Positions 32,001-38,739 of a stretch of DNA of 41,367 bases are shown here, one piece after another. Location of the stretch: the NCBI GenBank assembly GCA_029550965.1, contig JAKPGJ010000043.1:1-41367 (forward strand), in the 5' to 3' direction. The stretch comes from Bacillota bacterium. Its GTDB lineage: Bacteria; Bacillota; Clostridia; Oscillospirales; CAG-382. The stretch's first letter is position 1. Each line of letters begins with the position of its first letter. Under the pieces are notes generated by a model. It made no database searches and had not been told where the DNA came from. It saw only the letters and a list, made by a program, of their open reading frames with translations. Made by a program: the position numbers and the translations under genes.

Positions 32001-33234
32001 AGATGTATTTGATGTCGCGGATAAAATCGCCGCCGGTGTATTGAATCTCGCTGTTTTCTTTTCCGCGTATAAAGCCGACCAGTTCGGTGACCGCGCCGCG
32101 CTTGCGCTCTCTGCCGCCGAAAATGCCGTCGGTTTTGTTCTCAACCCGTTCTCTTAAAAAAAGACAGAACCGGTCGCCGTATTTTTGGTTCAACAGTTCT
32201 ATCTGCGCTTTCGCAAACCGCATGGTTTCTTCGTCGCCTGGCATAACCTTTTGCTTGCTGTCCGGCAGGTCGCCTAAGATTCCGAAAAAAATATTGTCGT
32301 CTTTGTTCAGCAGATAAAAGCGTTCCAGCGACTGAAAAAGCCGCTTGTCCTTTTCCGCGCCGAACAGCAGAGAGGTAATGACGACAAGGGTTTTCGCGTC
32401 GTCCGGTACTTTTTCCAGTTTTAAGCGCGGAATCGGGTTGCCCCTTATGAAAAACGCGGTTATAAAATCCGTCAGCAGAAACGCGGTTGTCAGGAGCGGC
32501 AAAAGCAAAAGCAGGCTCCAAAAGCCCGCTGTTGCGAACGACAGGCAGAACAGCGCGAAAAACAGGAACGCGCAAAGCGCGACGTACAAAACCTCGTCGC
32601 TTTTTCGTTTGACGAAAAGGAAGGACCCGATGGTCCGATCCTCCTTCGCGGCGCGTTCGGCAAGCAGTTTCGCCCCGTCCGGCTCGCTGATTTTGTGCGA
32701 GCGGCAGTAGCCCGCAAGCGCGTTGCGGTACTCGTTTTTGGTAGGCTCGGTGTATAAGGAATATCCTTTTTCGTATTGAATCAGTATCTGTTCCGGCAGC
32801 CACGCGGTCTCGAACAACGCCTCAATATCCAGCTCGCCGATAAAGCGGAGCAGGTTGACCGCGTTCGGAAGCACCGACAATCCCTCTCCCTGCTCGCAGG
32901 CTTTTCCGATTTTTATCAAAGACGCGCAGGCGAGCAGAATCGGGATCGCGTACAACTCCCGGCAGGTAAATATATGTGAACTCTGCAGCTTTACAAGATG
33001 CGCGTAAAGCTCTGCTTCTTCGATTTTATAATTCTTTTCCTCGCAAAACTCCTGAATCAGCGCAAAGCACCCGCTTTTCTCAACCGCGTGAATCAGGCGC
33101 TTTGATTTCAGAACGGCTCGATAATGCCGGTCGATGAGATAGAAGTTGTCGTAAACCCAGAGATATTCTCCGGAGAATACGTTTTTGGTTTGTTTGTACG
33201 CTTTTTTAACACGCTTGATGATACTGTTGTTCAT
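26038..33234 (-). CDS. Cyclic beta-1,2-glucan synthase-like protein (GT84, central glycoamylase-like domain, GH94)
   Basis: 2398 residues from ATG 33234 (GGGGTG upstream; the frame extends to a TTG at 33264 that lies on a -10 box). Domain order matches NdvB/Cgs: an N-terminal region, a membrane pair near 221-267, a GT84 glycosyltransferase with TLDADTN near residue 415 and RLHRWIRGDF near 558, membrane segments near 590-640 and 715-750, a glycoamylase-like central domain (about 790-1130, the cyclising transglycosylase, GH189, in recent work as I recall), then a C-terminal GH94 phosphorylase-like domain with CSDDFLWLP near 2012. It would polymerise UDP-glucose into beta-1,2-glucan, cyclise and trim it. 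It is shorter than the ~2,850-residue proteobacterial enzymes. It forms a single-gene unit. No transporter of the NdvA type is adjacent. Confidence 0.9.
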   Translation of the reverse strand: MNNSIIKRVKKAYKQTKNVFSGEYLWVYDNFYLIDRHYRAVLKSKRLIHAVEKSGCFALIQEFCEEKNYKIEEAELYAHLVKLQSSHIFTCRELYAIPILLACASLIKIGKACEQGEGLSVLPNAVNLLRFIGELDIEALFETAWLPEQILIQYEKGYSLYTEPTKNEYRNALAGYCRSHKISEPDGAKLLAERAAKEDRTIGSFLFVKRKSDEVLYVALCAFLFFALFCLSFATAGFWSLLLLLPLLTTAFLLTDFITAFFIRGNPIPRLKLEKVPDDAKTLVVITSLLFGAEKDKRLFQSLERFYLLNKDDNIFFGILGDLPDSKQKVMPGDEETMRFAKAQIELLNQKYGDRFCLFLRERVENKTDGIFGGRERKRGAVTELVGFIRGKENSEIQYTGGDFIRDIKYIFTLDADTNLSLGSVSELLGIALHPLNTPKIANGRVTEGYAMIQPVMRTELSGAFKTRFTRLISGAGGTDIYESAAFDRYQSVFGSGVFCGKGLFSVELFDRLVTPKLPEGCILSHDILEGCILRTCFVSDVSLTDSTPKNTISYTSRLHRWIRGDFQNLKFLKGDLFDGLSKFKLLSNVLRHLTPLFAVLTALIGGLIVKNQTSALLLYVFSFLYIVLPCALAVLTILFSGKPFALRRFFSQASTAIIQTLTRAFYELCAAAHMAAVTVDAAARALWRMFVSHVKLLEWVTAEESDRIDKDSVFYYIHKCIASAVCGAVLFFFAPSYVAKLFGLLFFAFPLFAYYESKPLNKHSSDIITVNFSDADKNYLLSHARDMWNYFAENVNKKSNYLPPDNIQLSPAEHVAYRTSPTNIGFYLVSALAAKDLGFITTEELVSRLEKSLTVIQALPKYGGNLYNWYDIKTLTVLGNGYVSTVDSGNFIVMLVALRQGLLELKDEHEAIPRLIEMINEIIESHDFRMLYNVKRNLFTLGIDTATGKPDNICYDLFMSEARLTAYYALAKGIVPKKLWRSLGRTLTASGGYIGMISWSGTAFEYLMPQLFLPIYRNSFTYESLCFALAEQKRARYNNLWGISESAFYSFDSDMNYQYKAHGVQKLALKRYNGDEAVLSPYSTYLSLCVLRGSAISNLKRFEQAGMYGKYGLYEAMDMTPARSGGLSAPGQTENGVIVRSYMAHHLGMSIIACANAIKDNCFVKRFMSDSSMGAAYELLQEKIPIDAHMFEDERSRFAPDIKLPLPKKYKTVTEDQMALQMPPVAFIARENLSILCTGSGHVQLRSGKYPINETAFDRYSLKHSLTVQFQSENEVFGCAPLYREGVYSFEKGGFYASHISSSKAFSGRVKYYIHPKADTFVIETRADSKRSYSLIFCFEPMMADPRSYFAHASFSKLFIEADYDEKEKIIYFSRRPRGEDEKQVFVAVALQDIQTEFAFTTRKDAFNAWGMNSVHNIPNAILQNETGPCVNPVCIIRTQQIAGGRAALLVTLAASRREARSNILKARRQSKEPDVVCGMLPETERVLQSILFPSNMRPVKTFTDGSINTLWMHGISGDYPIITVFMTEQNDRVALSYLMAFLVLTSSYIRFELVFLIKDEDRYYRPVERSIRTLCEQVGLNAFLNRNGGIFIKPVDGADDYFIRFLKLSSALFVDVFNDIGSRKIAAPIQFVEEIKTAVSEPLSENTDEGFPVFGGRFIENGFIVDKTHPLKMPFSYILAGRAFGSIVSDSSLCYTFADNSREKRITSFQGDPYSLSDGERFILQVGGNNYDLCAVASEVRYESGIAVFRGSVYKSPYTLTVFTCESLPLKLFRLRYEGVEKARSALVTKPVMGSGIMENVCIQVKRRITPNSACALYKNHISADFSDGVGFTGVLGGGRVDTDYAAVMFEKESGVDDVVAVSAVGNDCIYFIGACDGEDAAAALIDSVSRELYDAEYEKARGFARSMIPNIRFESRSRTAAILFNTFLPYQVAACRFFARSSFYQSGGAYGFRDQLQDCLCLVYSNPQLVRAHIVRACAHQYTEGDVQHWWHPITINGANRGVRSKCSDDFLWLPYVTADYIKKTADYSVLDDEVEYITSPMLGHDAERYELPALSGVKESVYKHCLRALSNGERFGAHGLSLMGSCDWNDAFSQVGVQGRGESVFTSFLYILTIRAFIPIMKYKGDEEIAEHYQAVADKLLENLEKHAYVGEWYARAIHDDGTFIGVKGSKECEIDILPQCFAAMVKGGDKRVLTALDRAYEMLFDKKHKILNLFTPPFADGELNVGYIKGYVAGIRENGGQYTHAAVWGAIGFILAGKKEQGLEILNALNPAARCTDYEAAKKYKVEPYVISADIYSSPLHRGRGGWSWYTGAAAWYYKAMLEYVMGITLTEGFSVIDVKPITDYKTELTYNDYKLTVIASADEKRVLLDGAEASLPLKIPPGEHVLIVPVTG

Positions 33235-33263
33235 ATGACCATGCACCCCATTCGCGCAAAACA

Positions 33264-33292
33264 ATTATAGCCGGTTGGTTTTGCGCTTTTGT
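33264..33292 (-). promoter_or_regulatory. Possible promoter for the glucan synthase gene
   Basis: Minus-strand TATAAT at 33269-33264 is perfect, but the -35 region (ACAAAA) at 17-nt spacing is poor. It may need an activator or a different sigma factor contact. Confidence 0.4.
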
Positions 33293-33381
33293 TGTTTTCC
33301 CAAAAAATTGCTTCCTGTCTTAAGCATGCTGTTCCATACTGTCTATTTTGGGCAAAAAAGGAAAATTTATTCCATGCGAAG

Positions 33382-33419
33382 CGCACAAAAAAACAGCCGG
33401 ATTCTATGCAAAATCCGGC
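33382..33419 (-). terminator. Terminator after pepT
   Basis: A 7-bp stem (33396-33402 with 33413-33419) and a 10-nt loop, followed on the minus strand by TGTTTTTTTG. It starts about 20 nt after the pepT stop. Confidence 0.78.
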
Positions 33420-33439
33420 CGTACTTCTTTTTCGTTATG

Positions 33440-34648
33440 CTACTTTTGCGACGTCATGAGCGTTTTGATAATGTCTTTGATTTTCTCCATCGCCTCGACC
33501 GAGACGAACTCGAATTTGCCGTGGTAGTTTTCGCCGCCGGTGCACATGTTCGGGCAGGGCAGACCCTTGTAGGACAGCGCCGCGCCGTCGGTGCCGCCGC
33601 GAATGGGAATCACCTTCGGCTCCACGCCGTTTTTCCGCATCGCGTCGGACAACTGCTCAATTATCTCCATGTGCGGCAGAATCTTCTCCTTCATGTTGTA
33701 ATACGTGTCTTTGATTTCCGTCGTAATTAGCTTTCTGCCGTATTTTTTGTTGATAAACTCCGCAGCGTCGGCGGCAAGCTGTTTCCGCCGTTCAAATTTC
33801 TCTTTGTCGTGGTCGCGGATGATATAGCGCATAACCGTCTTTTCGGTATTGCCTTCAATCTCGTTTAAGTGGAAAAAGCCCTCGTACTTTTCGGTATGCT
33901 CCGGTCTTTCGGCGGGCGGCAGAAGCGAAGCGTATTCATACGCGATCAGAATCGAGTTAATCATCTTGTTCTTCGCGGTTCCGGGATGAATGTTGACGCC
34001 CTGCACGGCAACCGTCAGCGAAGCTGCGTTGAAGTTCTCGTACTCGATCTCGCCGAGCTCGCCGCCGTCCACGGTATAGGCAAAATCGCAGCCGAACCCT
34101 TCCACGTCAAAGCGGTCCGCGCCCCTGCCGATCTCCTCGTCGGGCGTAAAGGCTACTTTGATGGTTCCGTGCGGCGCGCCGCTTTGAATCAGCTCTTCCG
34201 CGGCGGTCATAATCTCGGCGATGCCCGCTTTGTCGTCGGCGCCCAGCAGCGTCGTGCCGTCGGTCACAATCAGCCTTTGCCCCTTGTACTTTTCCAGCTG
34301 CGGGAAGTCCTTGACGGTCATGACAATCCCCAGCTCGTCATTCAGTACGATGTCCCCGCCGTTATAGACGACTTCCTTCGGCTTGATGTTTTCGCCGCAA
34401 AAGTCGGGCGAAGTGTCCATGTGCGCGATGAAACCGATTTTTGTTTTGATGTCCGCGTTCTTCTTGATGGTGCCGTAAACGTAGCCGTACTCATCCATGC
34501 AGACGTCGGTCATGCCGATGCTTTTCATTTCTTTTGCCAGGTACTTTCCAAGCGCAAGCTGCGCAGCCGTGCTGGGAACCGTATCGCTTTTTTCGTCCGA
34601 TTTTGTCGGGAACGAAACGTATTTTAAGAATCTCTCCTTAACGTTCAT
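33440..34648 (-). CDS. pepT: Peptidase T (tripeptide aminopeptidase, M20B)
   Basis: 402 residues, full length. A cytosolic dinuclear zinc aminopeptidase releasing the N-terminal residue of tripeptides. Metal ligands and catalytic residues are visible: HMDTSPDF (His and Asp), GADDKAGIAEI (bridging Asp), FTPDEEIGRGAD (Glu pair) and the C-terminal HG-K type GGENYHGKFE. RGGTDGAALS is also characteristic. It lies 13 nt after the SGNH/dockerin gene with an AAAGGAT ribosome binding site, so the two appear to share a transcript, an odd pairing of a cytosolic peptidase with a secreted esterase. Confidence 0.95.
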   Translation of the reverse strand: MNVKERFLKYVSFPTKSDEKSDTVPSTAAQLALGKYLAKEMKSIGMTDVCMDEYGYVYGTIKKNADIKTKIGFIAHMDTSPDFCGENIKPKEVVYNGGDIVLNDELGIVMTVKDFPQLEKYKGQRLIVTDGTTLLGADDKAGIAEIMTAAEELIQSGAPHGTIKVAFTPDEEIGRGADRFDVEGFGCDFAYTVDGGELGEIEYENFNAASLTVAVQGVNIHPGTAKNKMINSILIAYEYASLLPPAERPEHTEKYEGFFHLNEIEGNTEKTVMRYIIRDHDKEKFERRKQLAADAAEFINKKYGRKLITTEIKDTYYNMKEKILPHMEIIEQLSDAMRKNGVEPKVIPIRGGTDGAALSYKGLPCPNMCTGGENYHGKFEFVSVEAMEKIKDIIKTLMTSQK

Positions 34649-34661
34649 AAATCCTTATCCT

Positions 34662-35519
34662 TTATTTTCCCTGATGCAAATTGTAATTGCCCAGTATATG
34701 ACGCTTGATGAGCAGATAATCCGCCGAATCGATGGTATTGTCCCGGTCCGCGTCCGCGAACGGCAAGTGCCGCTGCGGGATATCGGAGTTGCCGAGAATA
34801 TATCTTTTCAGCAGCAGGTAATCCAGCGAGTCCACCTCGCCGTCGAAGTTCACGTCGCCGCGGTAGACGTCCAAAAGCTGCTCGCCAATCGCTTTGGAAT
34901 ACAGCGAATATCCCAGCGGCGTGCAGTGAACGCCGTCCGTGAGCAGTTTGCAGCGGTCGGCGTAAGCATCGCATTCCTTCCGCACGTCCGCAAGCCAAAC
35001 TTTTTGTTCTTCGGCGACTTCGCGCACCGCCTGACAGTACATGTCCACAAAAGCCGCCGCGCCGCCGTAGGGGGCGAATACTTCCGCGTTGTGGCGCGTA
35101 TAATACTGCGACTCCTCGATGTAGTTCGGGGTCACAAGAATCACGTTGACGCCCCGCTCTTTCAACGCGGCGATAAAGTAGCGGAGGTTGTTTTTAAAAG
35201 ACTCTATCTCGACATATTTTTGCATATCTTTCGCCGAGTCGTTCATGCCGAAGCAGATGATGACCGTGTCGGGATTCTTCGAGAGCACGTCTTTCTGAAA
35301 CCGCGCTTTTCCGTCAACGGTATTATTGCCGCCGACGCCGGCGTTTATGATATTGGTTCCAAACTGCTGGTTCAGATTCTGAATATAATCGCCGCTCGCC
35401 GTCAGGCTGTCGCCGAACGCGACAATCACCGGTCCGCCCGCCGCCGAAGCCGGCACCGCCAGTGCAAGCCCGGTAAGGCCGACAACAGCGCCCAAAACTG
35501 CGTACAGGAATTTTCTCAT
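34662..35519 (-). CDS. Secreted SGNH/GDSL hydrolase with C-terminal dockerin
   Basis: 285 residues from ATG 35519 (GAGGAG about 10 nt upstream; the longer frame to a TTG at 35537 includes that site). A Sec signal ends near ASA-AGG (residue 26). The SGNH domain has VAFGDSLTASG (nucleophile Ser38), GVGGNNT, CFGMNDSAKD (oxyanion Asn) and LTDGVHCTPLGY (Asp-x2-His). A dockerin type I pair follows: DVNFDGEVDSLD and DADRDNTIDSAD, each followed by an LLxKRxILG helix, with all calcium-binding positions plausible. It is therefore probably an acetyl-esterase acting on plant polysaccharide, docked to a cohesin. No cohesin is in the window. Confidence 0.92.
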   Translation of the reverse strand: MRKFLYAVLGAVVGLTGLALAVPASAAGGPVIVAFGDSLTASGDYIQNLNQQFGTNIINAGVGGNNTVDGKARFQKDVLSKNPDTVIICFGMNDSAKDMQKYVEIESFKNNLRYFIAALKERGVNVILVTPNYIEESQYYTRHNAEVFAPYGGAAAFVDMYCQAVREVAEEQKVWLADVRKECDAYADRCKLLTDGVHCTPLGYSLYSKAIGEQLLDVYRGDVNFDGEVDSLDYLLLKRYILGNSDIPQRHLPFADADRDNTIDSADYLLIKRHILGNYNLHQGK

Positions 35520-35555
35520 TAAAATTTCGCTCCTCAAATGTATTTTCTTGTTTTT

Positions 35556-35584
35556 ATCTTATCATTACGACGCGGTTTTTTCAA
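35556..35584 (-). promoter_or_regulatory. SigA-type promoter for the SGNH-dockerin/pepT unit
   Basis: Minus-strand TTGAAA (35584-35579), 17-nt spacer, TAAGAT (35561-35556). Its -35 box is only 17 nt from that of the divergent promoter. Confidence 0.7.
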
Positions 35585-35601
35585 TAAAAAACACAAAACT
35601 G

Positions 35602-35630
35602 TTGAAAAATAACATTGCATTTGCTATATT
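35602..35630 (+). promoter_or_regulatory. SigA-type promoter for the DUF4434/flavoprotein unit
   Basis: TTGAAA (35602-35607), 17-nt spacer, TATATT (35625-35630), about 38 nt before the ATG at 35668. Confidence 0.72.
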
Positions 35631-35667
35631 GAACATAACCTCTTTAAAAGAAAGAAAGGATTTTGTT

Positions 35668-36633
35668 ATGTTAAAAACAATAAAAGGCTCATGGTTTGAG
35701 TTTCAGCATCATAATATCCCGGAAGGCAAATACTGGAATCCGATTTGCCGGCATTTCTCCGAAGAGCAGTGGAGAGAGAAAATCCGCGAGATGAAGTCGC
35801 TCGATATGGAATATATCGTCCTGCTCTGCTCCTCGCTGGTTTATGAGAATTACGCCGAGAGCTATTTTGATTCCGGCATTTATCCGTTCGCAAAAGACTT
35901 CGGCTGTCCGAATCCGATCGAGGTCCTCCTTGACGAAGCCGAAAAACAGGATATGAAGGTTTTCATGTCGGTCGGCTACTACGGCTTCTGGGAGCACGCG
36001 TATGAGAACATGATCGACCCCGAGGTTACCAAGCGCGCGTTTGTCGCGATGGAAAAACTGTACGCGCAGTTCGGCCATTTCAAGAGCTTCTACGGCTGGT
36101 ATTACCCGGACGAGGTCTGCATCAACAAGTATTTCAACGACGACTTTATGGATTATGTCAACAGGTATTCCGCGTTCGCGCACAGCCTGAACAAGGACCA
36201 CAAGATATTAATCGCCCCCTACGGAACGAACATCCTCGTCGCGGACGACAAATACGTCTCGCAGCTTGAAAAGCTCGATTGCGACTTTATCGCGTACCAG
36301 GACGAGGTAGGTGTCCGCAAATCCACGCCCGACCAGACCGAGGCGTATTACGCGGCGCTCAAGAAAGCGCACGACAAAGCCGGCAGAGCCGCTCTTTGGG
36401 CGGATATGGAGGTCTTTGAGTTCGAGGGCGACGTTTACCGCTCCGCGCTCATCCCCGCGAAAATGGAGAGAATCGAGCGCCAGCTCAAAAGCATTTCTCC
36501 CTATGTCGAGAAGGTGCTTATTTACGAGTACCTCGGCATGATGAACAAGCCCGGCACAACCGCCTTCTGCGGACATCCCGATTCCATCCAGCTTTACAGA
36601 GATTATCAGGAATTTTTAAGAAGAAATAAGTAA
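35668..36633 (+). CDS. DUF4434 (glycoside hydrolase-like) protein
   Basis: 321 residues from ATG 35668, preceded by AGAAAGGA; the frame is open back to 35548 but that would start upstream of the promoter. It resembles DUF4434 (PF14488), a TIM-barrel family related to glycoside hydrolases: GSWFEFQHHNI, MEYIVLLCSSLVYEN, FYGWYYPDEVC (candidate acidic residues Asp-Glu), ILIAPYGTN, YQDEVGVR and LWADMEVFEFE. No signal peptide is seen, so if it is an enzyme it acts inside the cell. Substrate is unknown. It is followed by a flavoprotein gene with a 1-nt TAATG-type overlap. Confidence 0.8.
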   Translation: MLKTIKGSWFEFQHHNIPEGKYWNPICRHFSEEQWREKIREMKSLDMEYIVLLCSSLVYENYAESYFDSGIYPFAKDFGCPNPIEVLLDEAEKQDMKVFMSVGYYGFWEHAYENMIDPEVTKRAFVAMEKLYAQFGHFKSFYGWYYPDEVCINKYFNDDFMDYVNRYSAFAHSLNKDHKILIAPYGTNILVADDKYVSQLEKLDCDFIAYQDEVGVRKSTPDQTEAYYAALKKAHDKAGRAALWADMEVFEFEGDVYRSALIPAKMERIERQLKSISPYVEKVLIYEYLGMMNKPGTTAFCGHPDSIQLYRDYQEFLRRNK

Positions 36634-38288
36634 TGTTAAGAATCAGCTTTTCGCTTCCGATCGACGCAATTCCGAATATAAACGATACGGCCGCCGTTTC
36701 CGGCGGCCTGAAAAGGTACGCGTCGCAACTGCTCAAAATAAACGAGGAAGCATTTACCCTCACGGTTACAAAAAGGTCGCTTGACGCAAGAAAGGGCAGA
36801 CCTTTTTTGTATGTATGGGCGGTGGAAGTTCATTTTAATGATAAAGAAAAAGAGAAAAAGATTTACCGGGACAGGAAACGGTATGCGCCTGCCGTCATCG
36901 AGTACATTGAAAAAGAGGAAGCGTACGCCTTTCCGTATTCCGCCTGCCAAGCGGCCGCCCGGCCGGTGGTGGCGGGCTTCGGCCCTGCGGGGATTTTCTG
37001 CGCCTTGATGCTCGCGCGCTGCGGGCTGAACCCGATTGTCGTCGAGCGGGGCGGCAGCGTGGACGAGCGCGTAAAAGCGGTGGAAACCTTCTTTCGCCGC
37101 CAAATTCTGGACGAAAACTGCAACATCCAGTTCGGCGAGGGCGGAGCCGGCACGTTCTCGGACGGCAAGCTGAACACGCTGATCAAGGATAAGAATTACA
37201 GAGGATACTTTGTCCTCAACGAGTTTGTCAAAGCGGGCGCGCCGGCGGATATTTTGTATATCAACAAGCCGCACATCGGCACCGACAGACTTCGCGAAGT
37301 GGTAAAGAACATCCGAAACGAAATCATCGCGCTCGGCGGAGAGGTGCTGTTCAACACCGCGCTCAAAGATATATATATCGAAAACAGCCGCATCTGCGGA
37401 ATTTTATGCGCCGACAGCGCCGGCAGGCAGTTTGAAATCAAAACCGATACGGTTTTTCTGGGAACCGGCCACTCGGCAAGGGATGTCTTCGCCCTGCTCG
37501 CAAAGAAAGGCGTGCCGATGGAACGCAAACCCTTCTCGGTCGGCGTCCGTATCGAGCATTTGCAAAGCGAAATCGACAAAACGCAGTACCGCAACTACGC
37601 GGGCAGCCCCTGCCTGCCTGCGGCGGACTACAAACTGGTGTTCCATACCAAAAACGGCAGGGCTTTATACACCTTCTGCATGTGCCCGGGCGGAACCGTC
37701 GTCGCCGCTTCGAGCGAAAAGGGCGGCGTGGTTACCAACGGCATGAGTTATCACGCCCGAGACGGCGAAAACGCGAACAGCGCTTTGCTGGTCGCGGTTC
37801 AGCCGCAGGACCTGCCGAGCGACAGTCTCTTTGCGGGCGTGGAGCTGCAGCGCCAGCTTGAGAGAAAGGCTTTTGAACTCGGCGGCCGCAGCTACAAAGC
37901 GCCCTGCCAGCTGGTGGGCGACTTTTTTGAAAGAAAAGCGACAACTACTTTCGGCAGAGTAAAGCCGACCTACCCCTGCGGCGTGACGGGCGCGGTTTTG
38001 CACGAGCTGTTCCCTTCCTTTGTCACCGAGACGCTGCGCGAAGGCATTTTGGGCATGGATGCGCTTTTAAAAGGCTTTGCCGCGCCGGACGCGGCGCTTA
38101 CGGCGCCCGAGAGCCGCTCGACCTCGCCGATACGGATTCTGCGCGGCGGGGATATGCAGAGCGAAGTCCGAGGGCTGTATCCGATTGGAGAAGGCGCGGG
38201 TTACGCAGGCGGAATTATGTCCGCGGCGATCGACGGCATCAAAGCGGCCGAAAGCTACTGCGCGAAAATTTCCAAATTTTATAAATGA
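36633..38288 (+). CDS. FAD-dependent oxidoreductase, COG2509 family
   Basis: 551 residues. The N-terminal ~100 residues form a ferredoxin-like cap (LRISFSLPID); a Rossmann FAD site GFGPAGIFCALMLAR begins near residue 111, followed by VERGG, the family signature NIQFGEGGAGTFSDGKLNT, GTGHSARDVF, and the C-terminal GEGAGYAGGIMSAAIDG, which closes the FAD pocket. COG2509 proteins are called uncharacterised FAD-dependent dehydrogenases; substrate unknown. Translation is probably coupled to the DUF4434 gene, since no strong ribosome binding site precedes its ATG. Confidence 0.88.
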   Translation: MLRISFSLPIDAIPNINDTAAVSGGLKRYASQLLKINEEAFTLTVTKRSLDARKGRPFLYVWAVEVHFNDKEKEKKIYRDRKRYAPAVIEYIEKEEAYAFPYSACQAAARPVVAGFGPAGIFCALMLARCGLNPIVVERGGSVDERVKAVETFFRRQILDENCNIQFGEGGAGTFSDGKLNTLIKDKNYRGYFVLNEFVKAGAPADILYINKPHIGTDRLREVVKNIRNEIIALGGEVLFNTALKDIYIENSRICGILCADSAGRQFEIKTDTVFLGTGHSARDVFALLAKKGVPMERKPFSVGVRIEHLQSEIDKTQYRNYAGSPCLPAADYKLVFHTKNGRALYTFCMCPGGTVVAASSEKGGVVTNGMSYHARDGENANSALLVAVQPQDLPSDSLFAGVELQRQLERKAFELGGRSYKAPCQLVGDFFERKATTTFGRVKPTYPCGVTGAVLHELFPSFVTETLREGILGMDALLKGFAAPDAALTAPESRSTSPIRILRGGDMQSEVRGLYPIGEGAGYAGGIMSAAIDGIKAAESYCAKISKFYK

Positions 38289-38325
38289 TAAAAGTTCATA
38301 GTATAAAATCTTAAAAAAGCACAAA

Positions 38326-38360
38326 CTATAAATGCGGGAATCCGGATTCCTGATTTATAG
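38326..38360 (+). promoter_or_regulatory. Long imperfect hairpin before the 60-residue gene
   Basis: CTATAAAT (38326-38333) pairs with ATTTATAG (38353-38360) and CGGGAATC (38335-38342) with GATTCCTG (38345-38352), with one bulged G. No T-run follows, so it is not an intrinsic terminator; instead AGAAAGGAT comes directly after. It could be an mRNA processing or translation-control element, or a protein operator. Confidence 0.5.
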
Positions 38361-38383
38361 CAGAAAGGATTTGCTAAAATACT

Positions 38384-38566
38384 ATGAAAGAAAAAAAGCG
38401 CGATAAGAACAACGTTGAGGACCGCAACCGGAATAACCGCATAGAAAATAAGCTCGACGACATCCGGTTCGAGAACAAACAAAACATTCGCAACCGCGAC
38501 GAAGAAGACCCCCTGAAAGCGTATAATAACAACATCAGACGCAACCGAGAAAACGAACATTTTTAA
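38384..38566 (+). CDS. Small highly charged Asn/Arg/Glu-rich protein
   Basis: 60 residues, almost entirely charged or polar (KEKKRDKNN, NRNNRIENKLDD, NIRNRDEED), with no cysteine and little hydrophobicity, so it is likely disordered or helical. ATG 38384 follows AGAAAGGAT at an unusually long spacing of about 15 nt. A good terminator at 38593 closes the unit. It may be read through from the flavoprotein gene or start its own transcript near TATAAA at 38302. No family recognised; nucleic-acid binding or a spore-associated role would be guesses. Confidence 0.55.
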   Translation: MKEKKRDKNNVEDRNRNNRIENKLDDIRFENKQNIRNRDEEDPLKAYNNNIRRNRENEHF

Positions 38567-38592
38567 CGACCGTTTTCACTCAGGATTCTAAC

Positions 38593-38621
38593 GCGAGCCG
38601 TATTCCGGCTCGCCTTTTTTT
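38593..38621 (+). terminator. Terminator after the 60-residue gene
   Basis: An 8-bp GC-rich stem (38593-38600 with 38606-38613), TATTC loop, then C and seven T. Confidence 0.88.
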
Positions 38622-38692
38622 AATCGGACAAAAAATTTTTTGATTTTTAATTTGCAATATGATGAAGTGGTTTCAACGGTTTTCCGCTTACG

Positions 38693-38729
38693 CACATAAA
38701 AAATTTCGGGGCAAATACGCCCCGAATTT
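38693..38729 (-). terminator. Terminator after the CapA-family gene
   Basis: An 8-bp core (38705-38712 with 38719-38726) with A/T extensions and a 6-nt loop; on the minus strand it is followed by a T-rich run. It lies 10 nt beyond the stop at 38740. Confidence 0.78.
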
Positions 38730-38739
38730 CTTTATGCAT

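Noticed and set aside
38622..38692. AT-rich spacer between the 60-residue gene's terminator and the CapA terminator
   Set aside because: No open frame, promoter pair or structured RNA could be supported.
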